Source: Tanytarsus gracilentus
Lineage: Eukaryota; Arthropoda; Insecta; Diptera; Chironomidae
NCBI GenBank assembly: GCA_038502055.1
Contig: JAXRKN010000037.1
Coordinates: forward strand, 4,092,001-4,156,000
Reading direction: 5' to 3'
DNA length: 64,000 bases
The notes below the pieces were generated by a model that was not told where the DNA came from, did no database searches, and saw only the letters and a program-made list of their open reading frames with translations. Shown here one piece after another: positions 1 through 13,000 of this stretch. Made by a program: the position numbers and the translations under genes. Numbering within the stretch: position 1 is the stretch's first letter; the number at the start of each line of letters is the position of its first letter.

Positions 1-370
1 AAGAAATGTCAATAAATCAACCGAGGTAGTTTCATTACCTCGACATTCGCATTTGAAAAAAAAGAGAGTGAGTGTCGAATTTAAGTGAAATGCATTTGCG
101 AAATAATCATTTCAAGTTAATCGCTGCGAGAAATCGAACGGGATAAGAAAAAAGAATTTTCCTCGGATGAAAATTTCTTTCACTTTCTTTCCTCCTGAGT
201 CATCATAATTTGTGTAATCTATTTTTTTTTCGACTGACATATTCGCGACGTGTGACAAAATATCGCTCAAAAGTTAAGAAAAGTAAGGAAAAGATTACGA
301 GAAAATTTATTTTTTCTCCATCGATTATGCAATAACGAGAGACGCGTGCGGAAAAAGCGAGAAAAGTGCG
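1..370 (+). other. 5' flank and probable 5' UTR of the first gene
   Basis: AT-rich sequence with A/T runs and no convincing coding exon. It leads directly to the ATG at 371 and probably holds the 5' UTR and promoter. I see no clear TATA box or initiator. Confidence 0.4.
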
Positions 371-2713
371 ATGAGCGGTCAAGAAGATTTTGGTCCATTA
401 GTGGACGTCCTTCTGGCATGTGTGGGTGCAATGGATGTTCTTTCCCTCATTGCTCTCATGATTAGCCCACCAGCTCGATCATTGTCAAAGAAAATTGCTG
501 CCGACATCAATAACAATGATGTAATGGCAAATGGCAGCGATAAAAGCTCAGCAATGGATCAAGCACGTTCTATTCCAATGCTGGTCGTTGATAGCATGAT
601 CAAGGATGGTGATGTAATAGACTCGCTAATGTCAAAGGTCAATGAGCTTGAGGCAAAAGTAAGTGAGCTTGAAGTGCGTTCACGAGAACCATCAATGGAG
701 AGATTTCTCGACTCAGAACGTTATCGCCGCTCGCGAAGCCCTTCACCATACAGCGAGCGTCGACATAGTGGCGCCGAAGATGATGAAAATACAGTTCCTC
801 ATACAGATTTAATCACGCGTGATGATGAATTTAGGAAGACAATCAAACGCTCTTCAAAAGGGTCATCGACGCACGAATCGCGCGAAGAAGAACTAGCAAA
901 ACTGTCGGAGATTGAAGCCGAGGAAATGACAAACATGAATGACTTTGTTTCTATTGTTTACTCACCAAGTGATCAGGATGATAATGATAATGATTGTTAT
1001 ACGCATGGAACAATTGAAACAATAGAGGAAATTGCCACATGCCCAATTCATGGTGACATGAGTGAGGAAATAGAACGCTCACCGGAACCGGGAATGTCCA
1101 CAATTATTGACAAGCCTTGGTGTGATATTAGGAAAGATGCTGGCAAGATAAGGCAACAGGAAAAGCGTGAGCAGCTGAGAAGAAGTTTATCAATTGAAGA
1201 GCAACCCGTAGCCGAAAAAATTGCGAGTGATGACGACATAAATGAGAAATTTATCAAGATGGAAAGAGTTCAACTGCAAAAATCAAGTCCTACCAAGATG
1301 CTCTTGAAGCAAGCGCATGTAAACTCTGAAGACTTCAAAGAGGAAACAATAAACGATTTTGTTGACACTCAAGTTGCTGAGAGCGAGGCAAAAGTTGCAG
1401 TTGAAGAAACTGTAAATGTTAAAACTTCAATTCCTTTTGTTGAAAGTTTTCCTAAAACCGTCGAAATTCCTCAAGAGGAAAACTTTTCACCCATTCATGT
1501 ACACGAACAAGTTGAAGCATTACCCACACAAAGTCATTTACTGAATCCGGCATTAGAGCCCACAATCACGGTTCTCAAATCGCCCGAAAATCTCGCGTCG
1601 AAAGATTTTACCGCTGAAAATATTACAGAGATGCCAGCTGAACATGTGCCAACGGTGGAAATAATCGATGAGACAAGCAACAGCGATTTAAAGATTAATG
1701 TTTTTACATCATCATCATCATCATTACCGACTGACGATGTAAGTGGTGCTTTTCAAGCATCAGCTGCGATGGAAAATGTAAAGTATCCCACTCGAAATTA
1801 TTTCATACTTTTTAATTTTCAACATTTTTTTTAGGATTATGCAGTTAGAACTACAACACCAGTGCCCGATGTAAGTATACAAAAGGAATATCGTGAATCG
1901 AGCATTGAAAAGGAACTGTTAAATATTGTCGGATCACCATCGTCATCAGGCGAGGGATTAAAAAGAACAGCTCGTTGTTTAAACGCTTTAGATCGTAGCG
2001 CAAGTCGTTCGTCTTCACGTCTCAGTCGACGCTCGAGAAAAAGTCCAAGCGTAGCATCCGAGGATGACTACAAGGAATGGTTTGATAAGTTCGATAATCA
2101 TTTATCGGCAGAACTTGCTCTTCCGGAAGATGAAGATGATTTTGGTTCAGACATTGATGAAGAAGAAATTCTAATGGATGCTGACAGTGGCAATTTGGAT
2201 GGTGCTGAGATTTGCAATATTGAAGAGAACAGAGATGTTTCTGTTTCAGTAACGTTAAATCTTAAAACCCCATCAAAGAGACCATCGCCGCCTTGCAATC
2301 CATGCGAAGAGTTTTTACAACAAGAGCGAAAAGCTTGCATTACAAAAGGAGAGGAAATTGAAGAAATGACAAGAAATTGGGAGAACAAGAAAAATCGTCG
2401 ACTGTCAATTATTCCATCGACTGAGGAGGAGCAAAATAATTACGTCTCCATACTGAATCCAGAAGATTTTTCCTCAAAATTGCATGAGCCAAAAGAGCCA
2501 CACGAACATCACCAGCATTTGCACAATGTCGGCTACAGTGAATGGATGAAAAAGATGGTTGATCACCACTCTTGTCACTTAGCGCTAAGTGACTCCGATT
2601 CAGACTCTGATGTTCCTCTCGACGAAGTGCAAATGCTTCCGCTTTTTTGCGATGAGAAGCTCAAGACGAGTATGACATCAGCGGCAGCTAAAAAGAAAAA
2701 GAGAAAGAAATGA
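371..2713 (+). CDS. Unrecognised acidic, Ser-rich protein with internal YxEW repeat (2 exons)
   Basis: Exons 371..1777 and 1835..2713 flank a 57-bp GT-AG intron in phase 0 and give about 761 residues. I do not recognise the family. A short hydrophobic N-terminal stretch (about residues 8-32) could be an anchor or a buried helix. A short coiled-coil-like segment (VNELEAKVSELEV) follows, then an RS-rich patch. Most of the rest is polyampholytic and probably disordered. The C terminus is a run of Lys/Arg resembling a nuclear localisation signal. Two related blocks, Y-K-E-W-F at about residue 548 and Y-S-E-W-M at about 703, share YxEW, a downstream His, LAL and an acidic tail. RRSLSI and RRLSI occur as possible basophilic kinase sites. 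A second good donor (GTAAGTAT, 1871) follows closely, so a further optional intron is possible. AATAAA hexamers near 2856 and 2995 probably mark the 3' end. Confidence 0.8.
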
Positions 2714-5700
2714 CTAGTTGTAAAAAGTTTGAGGACAAAAGTTCGCAAATCCTTTTGTCGCCTGCTTAAGAGCGTAAATTGTTGTAAAGCTCATGAGGAT
2801 TAGAATGCGATGAGTGTGCTCAAACTTTTTTTGCTCGATTTCATTTTTTACTCGAATAAAATACTCAAGAGTGTCATCACATGCAAGAAGGATTAATTCT
2901 CACAAGATCTTTTTATCAATCTCGCTTGTTTTTACGCACCGCAATTGACTTTTCTCTCTTTTGTTTTCTTCTTCTTTCTTATTTAGATAATTTTAATAAA
3001 GTATCGCCTTAAAGTAAGTTTAATTGCAGTTTTATTGCACTAAAGCTCTTTGCTAGCGATAAAAAATGTTTGCTTCAAATGGCGCTTAGATCAACGTCAC
3101 TCATGCTAAAATTCATTCATACAATTCGTCTCTTCTGGGTGACCCATTTTTCTCTCATTTTCACGAAAAAAAAGCTTACTGTTGTTGATGTTGATGATGC
3201 ACACTTACCATCAGTGCCAACTGTTATTTATATTTTCGGATGTTGTGATAGACAGCAGTAAATTCTGTTGACGCTTTTCTTGTTTGTATACTCCGTCATC
3301 GCATAGAAAAGATAATCTAGAAAATTATACTAAGTTGGTGAAGGTCCTCATTCATTTTTTTACAACTTTTCTCTCTAGAAAGCATTTTTATTGTTTTCAT
3401 TTATTTTTTAGTCACTTCCATTAAAATTGAAAAAGCACTTTGCGGCCTCCACTAGAAAATAAAAAATAAATTTCGAAATACGAATTAAATCAATGTGCGG
3501 CCAACGACTCTTTATTTCTATGAATTTTTTTTTGCTGCCGTTGATCTTTTTGAAGGAGAGGAAAAAACATGTTTTATTTTTAATTAGCTTCAATAACATT
3601 TATCGTTCTTTCAAGTGTCTATGAGGAAAAAATAGAGATTCACGTTGAATTGCTAAAAATACACTCGTTGAACTATGAAAGTACTGTCAAAAGGCCAAAC
3701 GATTATTGAATTATTTATTCAAGAATTCTTCGAAAGTAATTTCAATTATTCATTGAATAAAATAATTTTTTATCCCAAGTTTCACTTTCAAGTATGACAA
3801 ATTTTTGTGTTTGCAGAATTTTAATTTGTTGATGGGAATAATTTTTAAACATTTTAAATCATTTTCTTTATTTTTCTCCTCTATTTGTTTATCATCTCAA
3901 AAATCTCATAATGTAAACATGAAAGGAGGCAGTAAAAGAAGAAAAAGATCCACTTTGTAGGAAAAATGTGCGAAAATGACTGGGAGGGAGAGAAAAGTGT
4001 AGTGCCGAGTGCACAAAAAACATAGAAACTCGAGAAATTTTTTCTTTCTCCGTTGTTGCCATCACGTTCACCTCATCATCATCTCAAGTGATATTTTCTT
4101 AATTTAAATAAATTTCTCCTCCGAGCTCGATGATTTAAATTTACACTCTTTCTCATTTTTTTTGCACTCCGCACCCATAAAAACCGGAGGACGTGGAGCT
4201 CAACCTGTTACACCCATTTAGCATTCATTCTACCGGCATGTTTTAATGCAATTCAGAGACGTTCATTTAAATTATAATTTTTGTTCGCCAATTATACTTG
4301 TCTTATGTAATTTTATTTCTGTTCTTTTTGCGGAGCTGTTGCTTAATTTATTTTATGGAGGTGGAATAAAATGAATAAGTTAAGACGTTTTGTCGTTAAT
4401 TCTGAGCTTTTTAAAGACAAATTTAATGAAATTAAAATAGCAAAAATTAACTCAAGTTTTGAAAGCTTTAAAAAATCAGATAATATTTTTGTGAATTAGG
4501 ACTGTCAAAAATACAAGTGTCAGATCACTGTCATTACATATGTAAATTAAAGTCATTCAAAATGAAAGCGAAAATAAAATGTAAAATTTAATCTCAAATT
4601 TAAAATATTCTGCCAATTGATTAAAAGTACATAAAACAAGCTTGTTTGTTTTCTTCACCGATAAAAAATAATTTATGTTCAACACAAAACTCATTTCCGA
4701 CATAAAACAAGTTTAGATTTGTTACAAGAAATGTATGTAAAAAGAGGTAAACAGAAAAATAAATTTTCGTGAAAATGTTGTGTGAGATTAAGCGTATCCG
4801 AGAATTTCTAAGTCTTATCGGGAAGTTCAAGCATTTAAATTTAAATATTTTCCATACTTTAGTCCTTTGTAAGACTTATGAGATTTAAAAAAATTAATTT
4901 TTTCAAGATTTAATGGAAATTCCATGAGTCAAATAAAAAATGCCATGATGAAGGATTTTTTTACAATTTGATGTTTTATGGCTTTGTAAAGCCCTTCCGC
5001 GAAAATGAAAAATTGCGAAAATATATTTTGATTTTTGTTAAATTCAAGAAACAATAGAAACTCAAACGTGTTGATGTGTTTATCATCAGAAATTGTATAC
5101 AAAACCATGTGCTGAGCTAAAATTTTACAAACTACGCCATCAATTTATTTTTAGCAAAATAGAAACAATTGCATTTAAATCTCTTAAAATAGCTCAGTGA
5201 TGCCTTCTGGTTTTTTCAGTGTTTAAAATTTCTTCTTCTTTAACCAGCGTAGCACGAGCGAGCGAATGTGTAAAAACGCCACTTGGGAAACATAAAAATT
5301 ATTTTTAATGAGACACAATTTTTAGGTCCTTAATTGAAATGCTAAACTCGGATTATGGGCAGATTAAAAAGCTCTATTTGTGGCTCTGAGTGATTTCATT
5401 AGAAATGGGGTTGTATAAAAATGAATCATTAGTAATAATCAAAAATATGTTTGTTAATCTTTTAATAGTTGAAACAATATTGTTCAAAATTTATTTCCAC
5501 CTGTCTTTTTTGATATTTTTATCTTGTACCATGTCATTTAGTAATAAAATTGAAAAACTTATCATCAAAGAGATCAAAAGCAAACAGATTTTTTTCGATA
5601 GGAAAATTATTAGAAGTCCAAACATTAAATTCACTCGTGGAGACATAAACGGTTGAGATAAACAAATGAGACAAAATATTATTAACTCGTTACAATTTTT

Positions 5701-7025
5701 TCCGCCTCTTGATTAAATTTTTCTCTCTTTTTCGAGGATGAAGATCACCGTGGCAATAATAAAAGCGCGTCATTGAGATTCAGAAAATAAAACAAATTTT
5801 CACACGTCTCCAATGTTGTTGACGGCGGATGAGGAAAGTTATAAGAGAAAACAGCTGCTCACATTGGACATTAAATGTTGCGTGGATTTATTGAGAAATT
5901 GAGTGAAAAATCACACACAAGGCGAACGCTAAAGTTGTGTCAGAAGATCACACTCGGATGAGAACGTTGTGTGTCGTGTGCAAAAATCTGTCGGGGCGGA
6001 GGAGCAGAAAAAATATGAGATTATTATAAAAATTTTATTAGAGGCACATGAGAAACATACAAAAAGTATGAAAAGTCAATTTGGGACATGTCGATTTGAA
6101 TAATTTCACAAAATTCTCATGTGGTATTCTACTTATTAGAAAATCGTGCGAGAGAGTCGATGACAAAGTGATTTTTGTGACCGAATTTTTTTTAACGCAA
6201 TTAAAAACTCATAATATGACACACAAAAAGAGCTCGCTTAAGTGAAAATGGCTCGATGAATTGTGTCAATCACCAGTACTTTCCTATGAGTGACAATTTG
6301 TTGCTTTTCATGTGTAGTCAAGGAGGAGAAATTTTTACTTTTTTAAAAAAAATTGTTCACTTTTAAGGTATCGAGGAAATTTTCATATCAAATCATTTTA
6401 ATTTGCTCGTGTCATTTTTAATTGCAAGCGTGTAAAATCTTCCCTCATATTTCATTTCCAAATTTTTCATTTTATTTGAAAACAAATTTTTCGTTTAATA
6501 TATTTTTCGCGCTTTCTTATTCTCTTAATTGCCGTTTGTTCACACTGCACCACAGTGTTTTTTTTTCACCGCCTGCCATCACCGACTCTATCTCGCCACA
6601 GCAAAAAAAAGCGTGTGTTTTTTACAACAGACAAACGTGAGCTCACGTTTGAACATTTTGAAATAATTTTTCTCTCTTTTGCGAGATTTACGAGCGAAAT
6701 TTTTAACTTGATGATGATTTTGCCACCGTTTGCGAAAAGTCGATTTTTCTTCTTTTCCTCAACACATTACGCGCGGAGAAGAGAAGGAAAAAATAAGAAT
6801 AGGAAGCTTCGGCTTTCCTCTCACTACATGTCTCAATATCCATGAACAATATCAGCTCACTATTCGGCTACGAAAGAAAATCTCGTGCACGAGACACTTT
6901 TCCGCTTTCACGAGAAGATTTTCATTAAATTTCCATTCAAAATTTTCTCCTTACACTCAGTCAATAGCGGGAAGTTGAAGTATTCGGTTGAGAAAGAGAA
7001 AAAGCTTAAAAATCATATTTTTAAA
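2714..7025. other. Intergenic region; 3' UTR of first gene and 5' region of Limpet
   Basis: The first 300 bp is probably 3' UTR. The rest is AT-rich without convincing exons. Open frames here (for example 5390-5656 and 6422-6978) have low-complexity composition and no recognisable domain. The last few hundred bases before 7026 are probably the 5' UTR and promoter of the LIM gene. Confidence 0.5.
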
Positions 7026-10000
7026 ATGACAGACATTGAAATTACTCAATCGATTGAAATTAAGAAGACCAAAAAAACCAAAAAGTCTAAGAAAGAAGTT
7101 AACATTGAAGAGGTCGAAAGCGAAATTCTTGCCGAGAGGAATGATCAGGAGTAAGCGAGAGTGTCAACTTTAGAGGTGTTTTGGAATTTATCATTTTGTG
7201 GCAAAGTCACGTCGAATAATTCCAATTGATCCTCTTTAGATTTTAATCCCGATTATTTCTGATCATTCCTCAAATGCTAATGAAGTAAGGTGCGTTAATT
7301 TTTTCAATTTTGGATATCATGATCTCATTCAACCTTGACATACACACATCCTTGAATGTATCAAATCAAAATGTTGAAATTATTTTTGCATAATATTTTC
7401 TACCTCCATCGAGCAGTTTAATTAAACAGAAAATTTTCTCGTTCAGTTAATTTTCAGTGGCGAGTACACAAAAGCCATGTCAAAGGACTGGCACTCTGGT
7501 CATTTTTGCTGTTGGAATTGCGATGAGAGCTTGACTGGTCAGCGATATGTGCTTCGTGATGAGCATCCGTATTGCATCAAGTGCTACGAAAGCGTGTTCG
7601 CAAACACATGCGAGGAGTGTAGCAAATTAATTGGAATTGATTCCAAGGTGAGTGTTCTATAGGGATGAAATTGTGATATTTAAACCAATCAACTAAATTA
7701 ATTAATTGAAGTGTTAAATTGTTGTCGGGTGAATTAATTTTATCATTGACAATTCATAAAAAACAGAAAAATTTAACAAAGTTATTTCCAAAAATTAACC
7801 ACTAATTGATTACAGTTAAATTAACGCATTTAATTTGTTCACAGGACTTGAGCTACAAGGATAAGCATTGGCATGAGGCGTGCTTTTTGTGCAATATGTG
7901 TCGTGTTTCACTCGTTGACAAGCAATTTGGCTCAAAGGCCGATAAGATTTACTGTGGCAACTGTTACGATTCACAATTCGCATCAAGATGCGACGGATGT
8001 GGCGAAGTTTTCCGTGCTGGTAAGTTTTCTTTTAATTCAATTTATGTAAATTTCCAATCACGGTTTTGAGTCAGAAAGATGTTAATATTTAATGTTTATC
8101 GAATGTCGATTGAAATTACACCAACATACTGAAAATATAAAATCTAAACATCTGGAGATTCGAGCATGGCAAAATATTATTAAATATTAGATAGAATTGG
8201 CACATGAATCGAAAGGATAAACATTTAGTGACTGACCATGAGTATTTTGTTACTGTTTGCGACCAAGAAACTATCAAAATGCGAACTGAAATGTTCAAAA
8301 TTACTTTTTATAGTTTGGGTTATAAAACTTTTCGAATAATTTTAAATTATTGTCCCAGTTTCGTGTTGAACAATCTCTTAATTCCTGCTTTATTTGCACA
8401 CTCCAGAAAAGCATTAAAACCACAAAAGCAATTCTAGTCAAACTGACTCGAGCGTCCATTAAGCAGACGCTCTTTTTCTCTTATTTTCATTCTGCTTTTT
8501 TTATTGCAATATTCAAGAAAGAAAATTAAGGATTTTTAGCGTAACCCACAAAGTGGTGTAACGCTTATATGCTCGTGATTCCGTCCGTCCGTCCGTCTGT
8601 CCGTCCGTCCGTCCGTCTGCACAAGCGAGATCTCGGTCCCTGGACCAGCTAGAGACTTCTAGTTTTCGCCAGATGGTAGCTCTTAGGGTCTATATGTGCA
8701 GGCACTGACTATTTTTTGAGTCATGACCTATGGTCGTGCCATGGACGGCCATGCCGTCCATTTTTCATACAAATTTTCTCTTATATGGCTTCATGGGTAT
8801 CGTTGAACTCGTGATTGGACCAGAAATCGATTGGCATTGATTCGTAACTTGACCAGGAATCGATTGACATACATGATTTTTCGAGTCGTGACCTATGGTC
8901 GTGCCACAGACAGCCAAAATGTCCATTTTTCAGAACTATGGCTTCATGGGTATCGTTGAACTCGTGATTGGACCAGGAATCGATTGATATTGATGATTTT
9001 TGAGGAATGTCCATCATGGCCGGCCAGCAGTGCCACGGACAGCCAAAATGTCCATTTTTCAGAACTATGGCTTCATGTATCTCGTTGAACTCGTAATTGG
9101 ACCAGGAATCTATTGACATAGATGATTTTTGATAAATGCTAATCAAGGCCGGCCAGTAGTGCCACGGACAGCCAAAATGTCCATTTTTCAGAACTATGAC
9201 TTCATGGGTATCGTTGAACTCGTAATTGGACCAGGAATCTAATGACATAGACGATTTTTGAGGACTGGTCGAACAGGACTGCCACGGACAGCCAAAGTGT
9301 CCGGATTGACTTAAACTCATTTTTTATGTACTTGATTTTAAAACACTGATCTGTTACAGGTGGGTTACGCGGCAACACCCACGTGTGGGTTTTGAAACAT
9401 TTTTTTTGTTTACTGTCCTGGCCTGATGCCAGCATGTTTAACTGCTCAACCAATGACGTAAATAAAAATAATAACAATGAAAAATCTTAAGACAAATCGA
9501 AAAGATTTTTTAGTATTCAGAAAAAAAAGGATTTTCTTAAAGAAGACGAAAATATTTTTTTTTTGATTAAAATCTTTGGCAATGGGACTTACTTGAACTT
9601 TTTGCTCTTCTTTCTGAGTGCTCATATTATAAAACAATATCATTCCCACACACTTGAAAATTATGCAGCAAGTGCAAAAATTGCAACAAGTTGTAATCGC
9701 ATATCTGAAGGTGTTTTTATTTGGAACGTGTTGTTGATGTAAATACAATTTTTAACACTGGAATGCTCTCGAGATGCAGTAAGATAATGCAAGCGGATAT
9801 TTTTTTTCTTAAGTGGGCAACAATCGACAACGTTTTTATATTGAATTACGTGCCAACATCTTACAATGTTGTTACATTTCGAAAGCTCAGCTCTTTTTTG
9901 AATCTCCCTCGTCTTAACGACTGAATGATGGTCATTATTATGCTGAAATGGATAGGGATATATTGTTTGAAGGTCGCACATTAATTTTATCAAGATAAGA

Positions 10001-13000
10001 TTTGTGGCAAGTGCTTTGATGATGATGATGAGAGAGAGAGAGAATTGTGAAGCATGCACAAATATATCAAAACAACGTTCATTATTCTTTTCTCTCTATT
10101 TGGCGGTTTTTGTTGATGAAATCCAATGCCGGAGGATTTGTAATAAATTCAATTTTGATAAAAATTTTCCCTTTGAGATGTTTGAAAAACTTTTAAGCTC
10201 ATGAGAGCATTAAAAAAGTCATGACATTGACTATAGTCATTTGTTATAAAAGAAAAAATTCACAGCTAGCAGATTCAATAAATTTACTCGCACCCACATC
10301 ATAAACTGCTTCTTTTTATTGTACTTTTGCTTTAAACATATTGAGCTGTTTTTTTTCGGACAAATTTTTTTTTGTCGAATCGTCACAAAATAAAAAGATT
10401 TTTTTGCAGACGGATCGCAAGGAATAAACGAAGAATTTGGAGGAAAAAAAAATTAAATTGAAGGGAGAAAAATAAACTTTTGTGTTCAAGCTAGCCGCGC
10501 GGTCTCATCTTCTCTCACATCTCCATTCACTCGTTGACTTCATCGATTTGCGTGAAAATATAAAGAAGAACATAAAGCGAAGATTTTTCTATTTTAAGAA
10601 ACTCATATACAAAGTCAAGAAGAAGAAAATGTTCATAAAATTTATTAATTTTTAGAGGAGCGAGAATTTTTTTACGATCACTTAGTGATCTAATCCCCAG
10701 ATGTTTAACGCTTTTTGGGGACTGTACTGAAATTGAGGTGATTTTTTATTAAAATGTCATATGCATCATTATGTAACTTTAATTCGTGCCCCTTTTTTAA
10801 AGACACAAAAATTGCCTCATTTATCATGACGAAATTTCGTGACATAATTGAAATTGAGTGTACTCGCCCACGTGCATGATTTCATTCACACACAGCACAA
10901 TCGTCCGAAACAGTCATTAGTTACTGAACCGTATTGATGGCCATGCGAGTCTCTCTCTCTCTCTCTATTTGGGTGTATAATGTAAGTCGCATTTCCTTGC
11001 ATGTAAACACGAACAGACATCAGACAGACAATAGTGCTGAAACTTGATGGCATGACGTCATGAAATCTCGCCTTTGGAGCTGCTTTAAGGAGAACATTTT
11101 CCATATTGCCAGTAATCTCATAAATTTCTGAATCAGTAAGCTTTATTGACAATCCGTTGCCATTTTTATAGCTCAATATATACAAAGTGAAGAAGCTGAA
11201 AAGAAGAGAAAACATATTCATATATTGTTTGCTGTTGAGGAGCTGAAAACAAACCATAAATGACATTCATTCATTTATTGAATTGAGAGAGAAGTAAAGC
11301 GAACAAAAATAGAAGAAAAAAGTAAAAGAGAGTCATTAAAGGAAAAAGCTTCTGTCGACTTTCGATATAGACATTTAGCCGCTTCACGAATATTTTGAGA
11401 GCTTTTTAACTGTGCGTAAACTTGTTCACTCCTTCTTGACCAAAGAAAAAAGCTTTTAAATCTTCTTCTTTTCTCATGCAACACAGTCTATTAACATCGC
11501 GTCAAGACATGGATAATCGAGGTGAAACGAAAAAAAAAAGTTCACGAAAGTCTCGCAAATAAAGTTACGAAAAGTATTTTTCTTCGATGTGACAGAATCA
11601 ATAATAACTACATTATCAATGCGACTTTTATTTACTGCTCACGTTTCAAATATTCAAATTCGAAATGAAATCGGAAAGTTCTGTCATGTCTAAAAGCAAT
11701 TTTGATAAGTGCTATTTAAGATATATAATTTGATAAAATTTGAAGCGACTGAATGGAAATTCTAATAAAATTTTTATTAAATAAATTGTAGAAAAAAATA
11801 TTAATTTTTAAATCAACAGTAAAAAATCCTGGGAAAAAAAATCAAAGAGAATAAAATCAAAGAAATTGTTCGCATCGATGAATCCCTCCACCGCCAACGT
11901 TCTGCTAAATTAAACGAAAAAAAAACTTTCAAGCTTCGCTCACAGAAAATAAAATCACGCTTGAAAATTTTTTCTGTTTAAGCGCTTCCAGTAACAAACA
12001 AACATTCCGCGAGCTACAACGCTTAAAAAACGATTTCTCGTGAAAAAAAATCTGTTTACATGAAAAAATAAAAATTTAATTTACGAAAAAACGCGTGTGT
12101 TGCAATTAATTCAACTTTGTTGATTAATCACTCGAGAGCGACTAAAAGGGAATTAGCGAGTGTGTAAATATTTAAACTGGGAACTTTAAATCGATTTTTT
12201 AATCGGCAATAAATGCAACAGCTCTATTAGTTTTCATCTGATTACTGATTCGGATACTGAGTGATTTTTAAAACGTTAGCAGTAAGAAATGTCGGCTGAT
12301 ATTCTTGCGGGTGATCTAAAGTCGCGTCTTCATTTGCGTACGAAGACAGTTGGTGGTGAGAGAATTCAACGCGCTAAAGATAACAATGAGGATGTCGCAA
12401 TTCTCTCAATGTTTCTTCCCGGCTCCGTTGGCGAGGCTGAAAATCGAAGGTTTCGCTGTCATCGCGGTGAGGAGTGCGTTTTAGGCGATTATCGTCAAGC
12501 GACACCAGGTAAAAAAATTTTAAATGTAAAAAAACTCACTCCCTGCATTCGATAGTCAAAGTTTATAACGAGTGATCAATTCACTTTATGCCTTTTACGG
12601 TTAATTTAATGAAATTTAGTATTTTTTGCCGCATTACATTGTAGAGGTGAATGTCTATAGACACATCCTCGTGAATCGCTTATCAATTAAAAAATCACCT
12701 TGCGGTGTAATTAAGATTTTTAATCTCAAAATTTATTACCTTTATTGATCTGTCAACACGAAGACCAACCGCAGTAACTCTGAAGAAGTTTAACTGATTG
12801 ATTGATGAATAATTTCAAGTTTCATTATGACAAAATATCACGAAGTATCGCGTGATTTTCAAGTGAAAAGTCAAAACTTAGAAAGTTGGAAAAAGTTGTC
12901 GCAACGAGATTAAATAACAGATATTTGATATTTTGTGGTTTAACTTGACGACAAGCAAATAAAATTAAAGTTTTATGGCTTTAATAGCATCATATTGTGA

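Larger units (their letters stand above)
8020..12288 (+). other. Large Limpet intron, first part
   Basis: Intronic AT-rich sequence. It contains the inverted-repeat element at 8539-9370, a (GAT)n(GA)n microsatellite near 10018-10044 and a (GA/CT)n run near 10951-10966. The sequence just before 12289 is a candidate second promoter. Antisense open frames at 9446-10059 and 10886-11266 show no domain and look accidental. Confidence 0.5.

Noticed and set aside
6422..6978. Three overlapping frames upstream of Limpet
   Set aside because: Overlapping in different frames, Phe/Ser-rich, no domain; most likely 5' UTR sequence. The Limpet start at 7026 is better supported.
9446..10059. Overlapping antisense frames in the Limpet intron
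   Set aside because: Multiple frames overlap with no domain and low-complexity composition.
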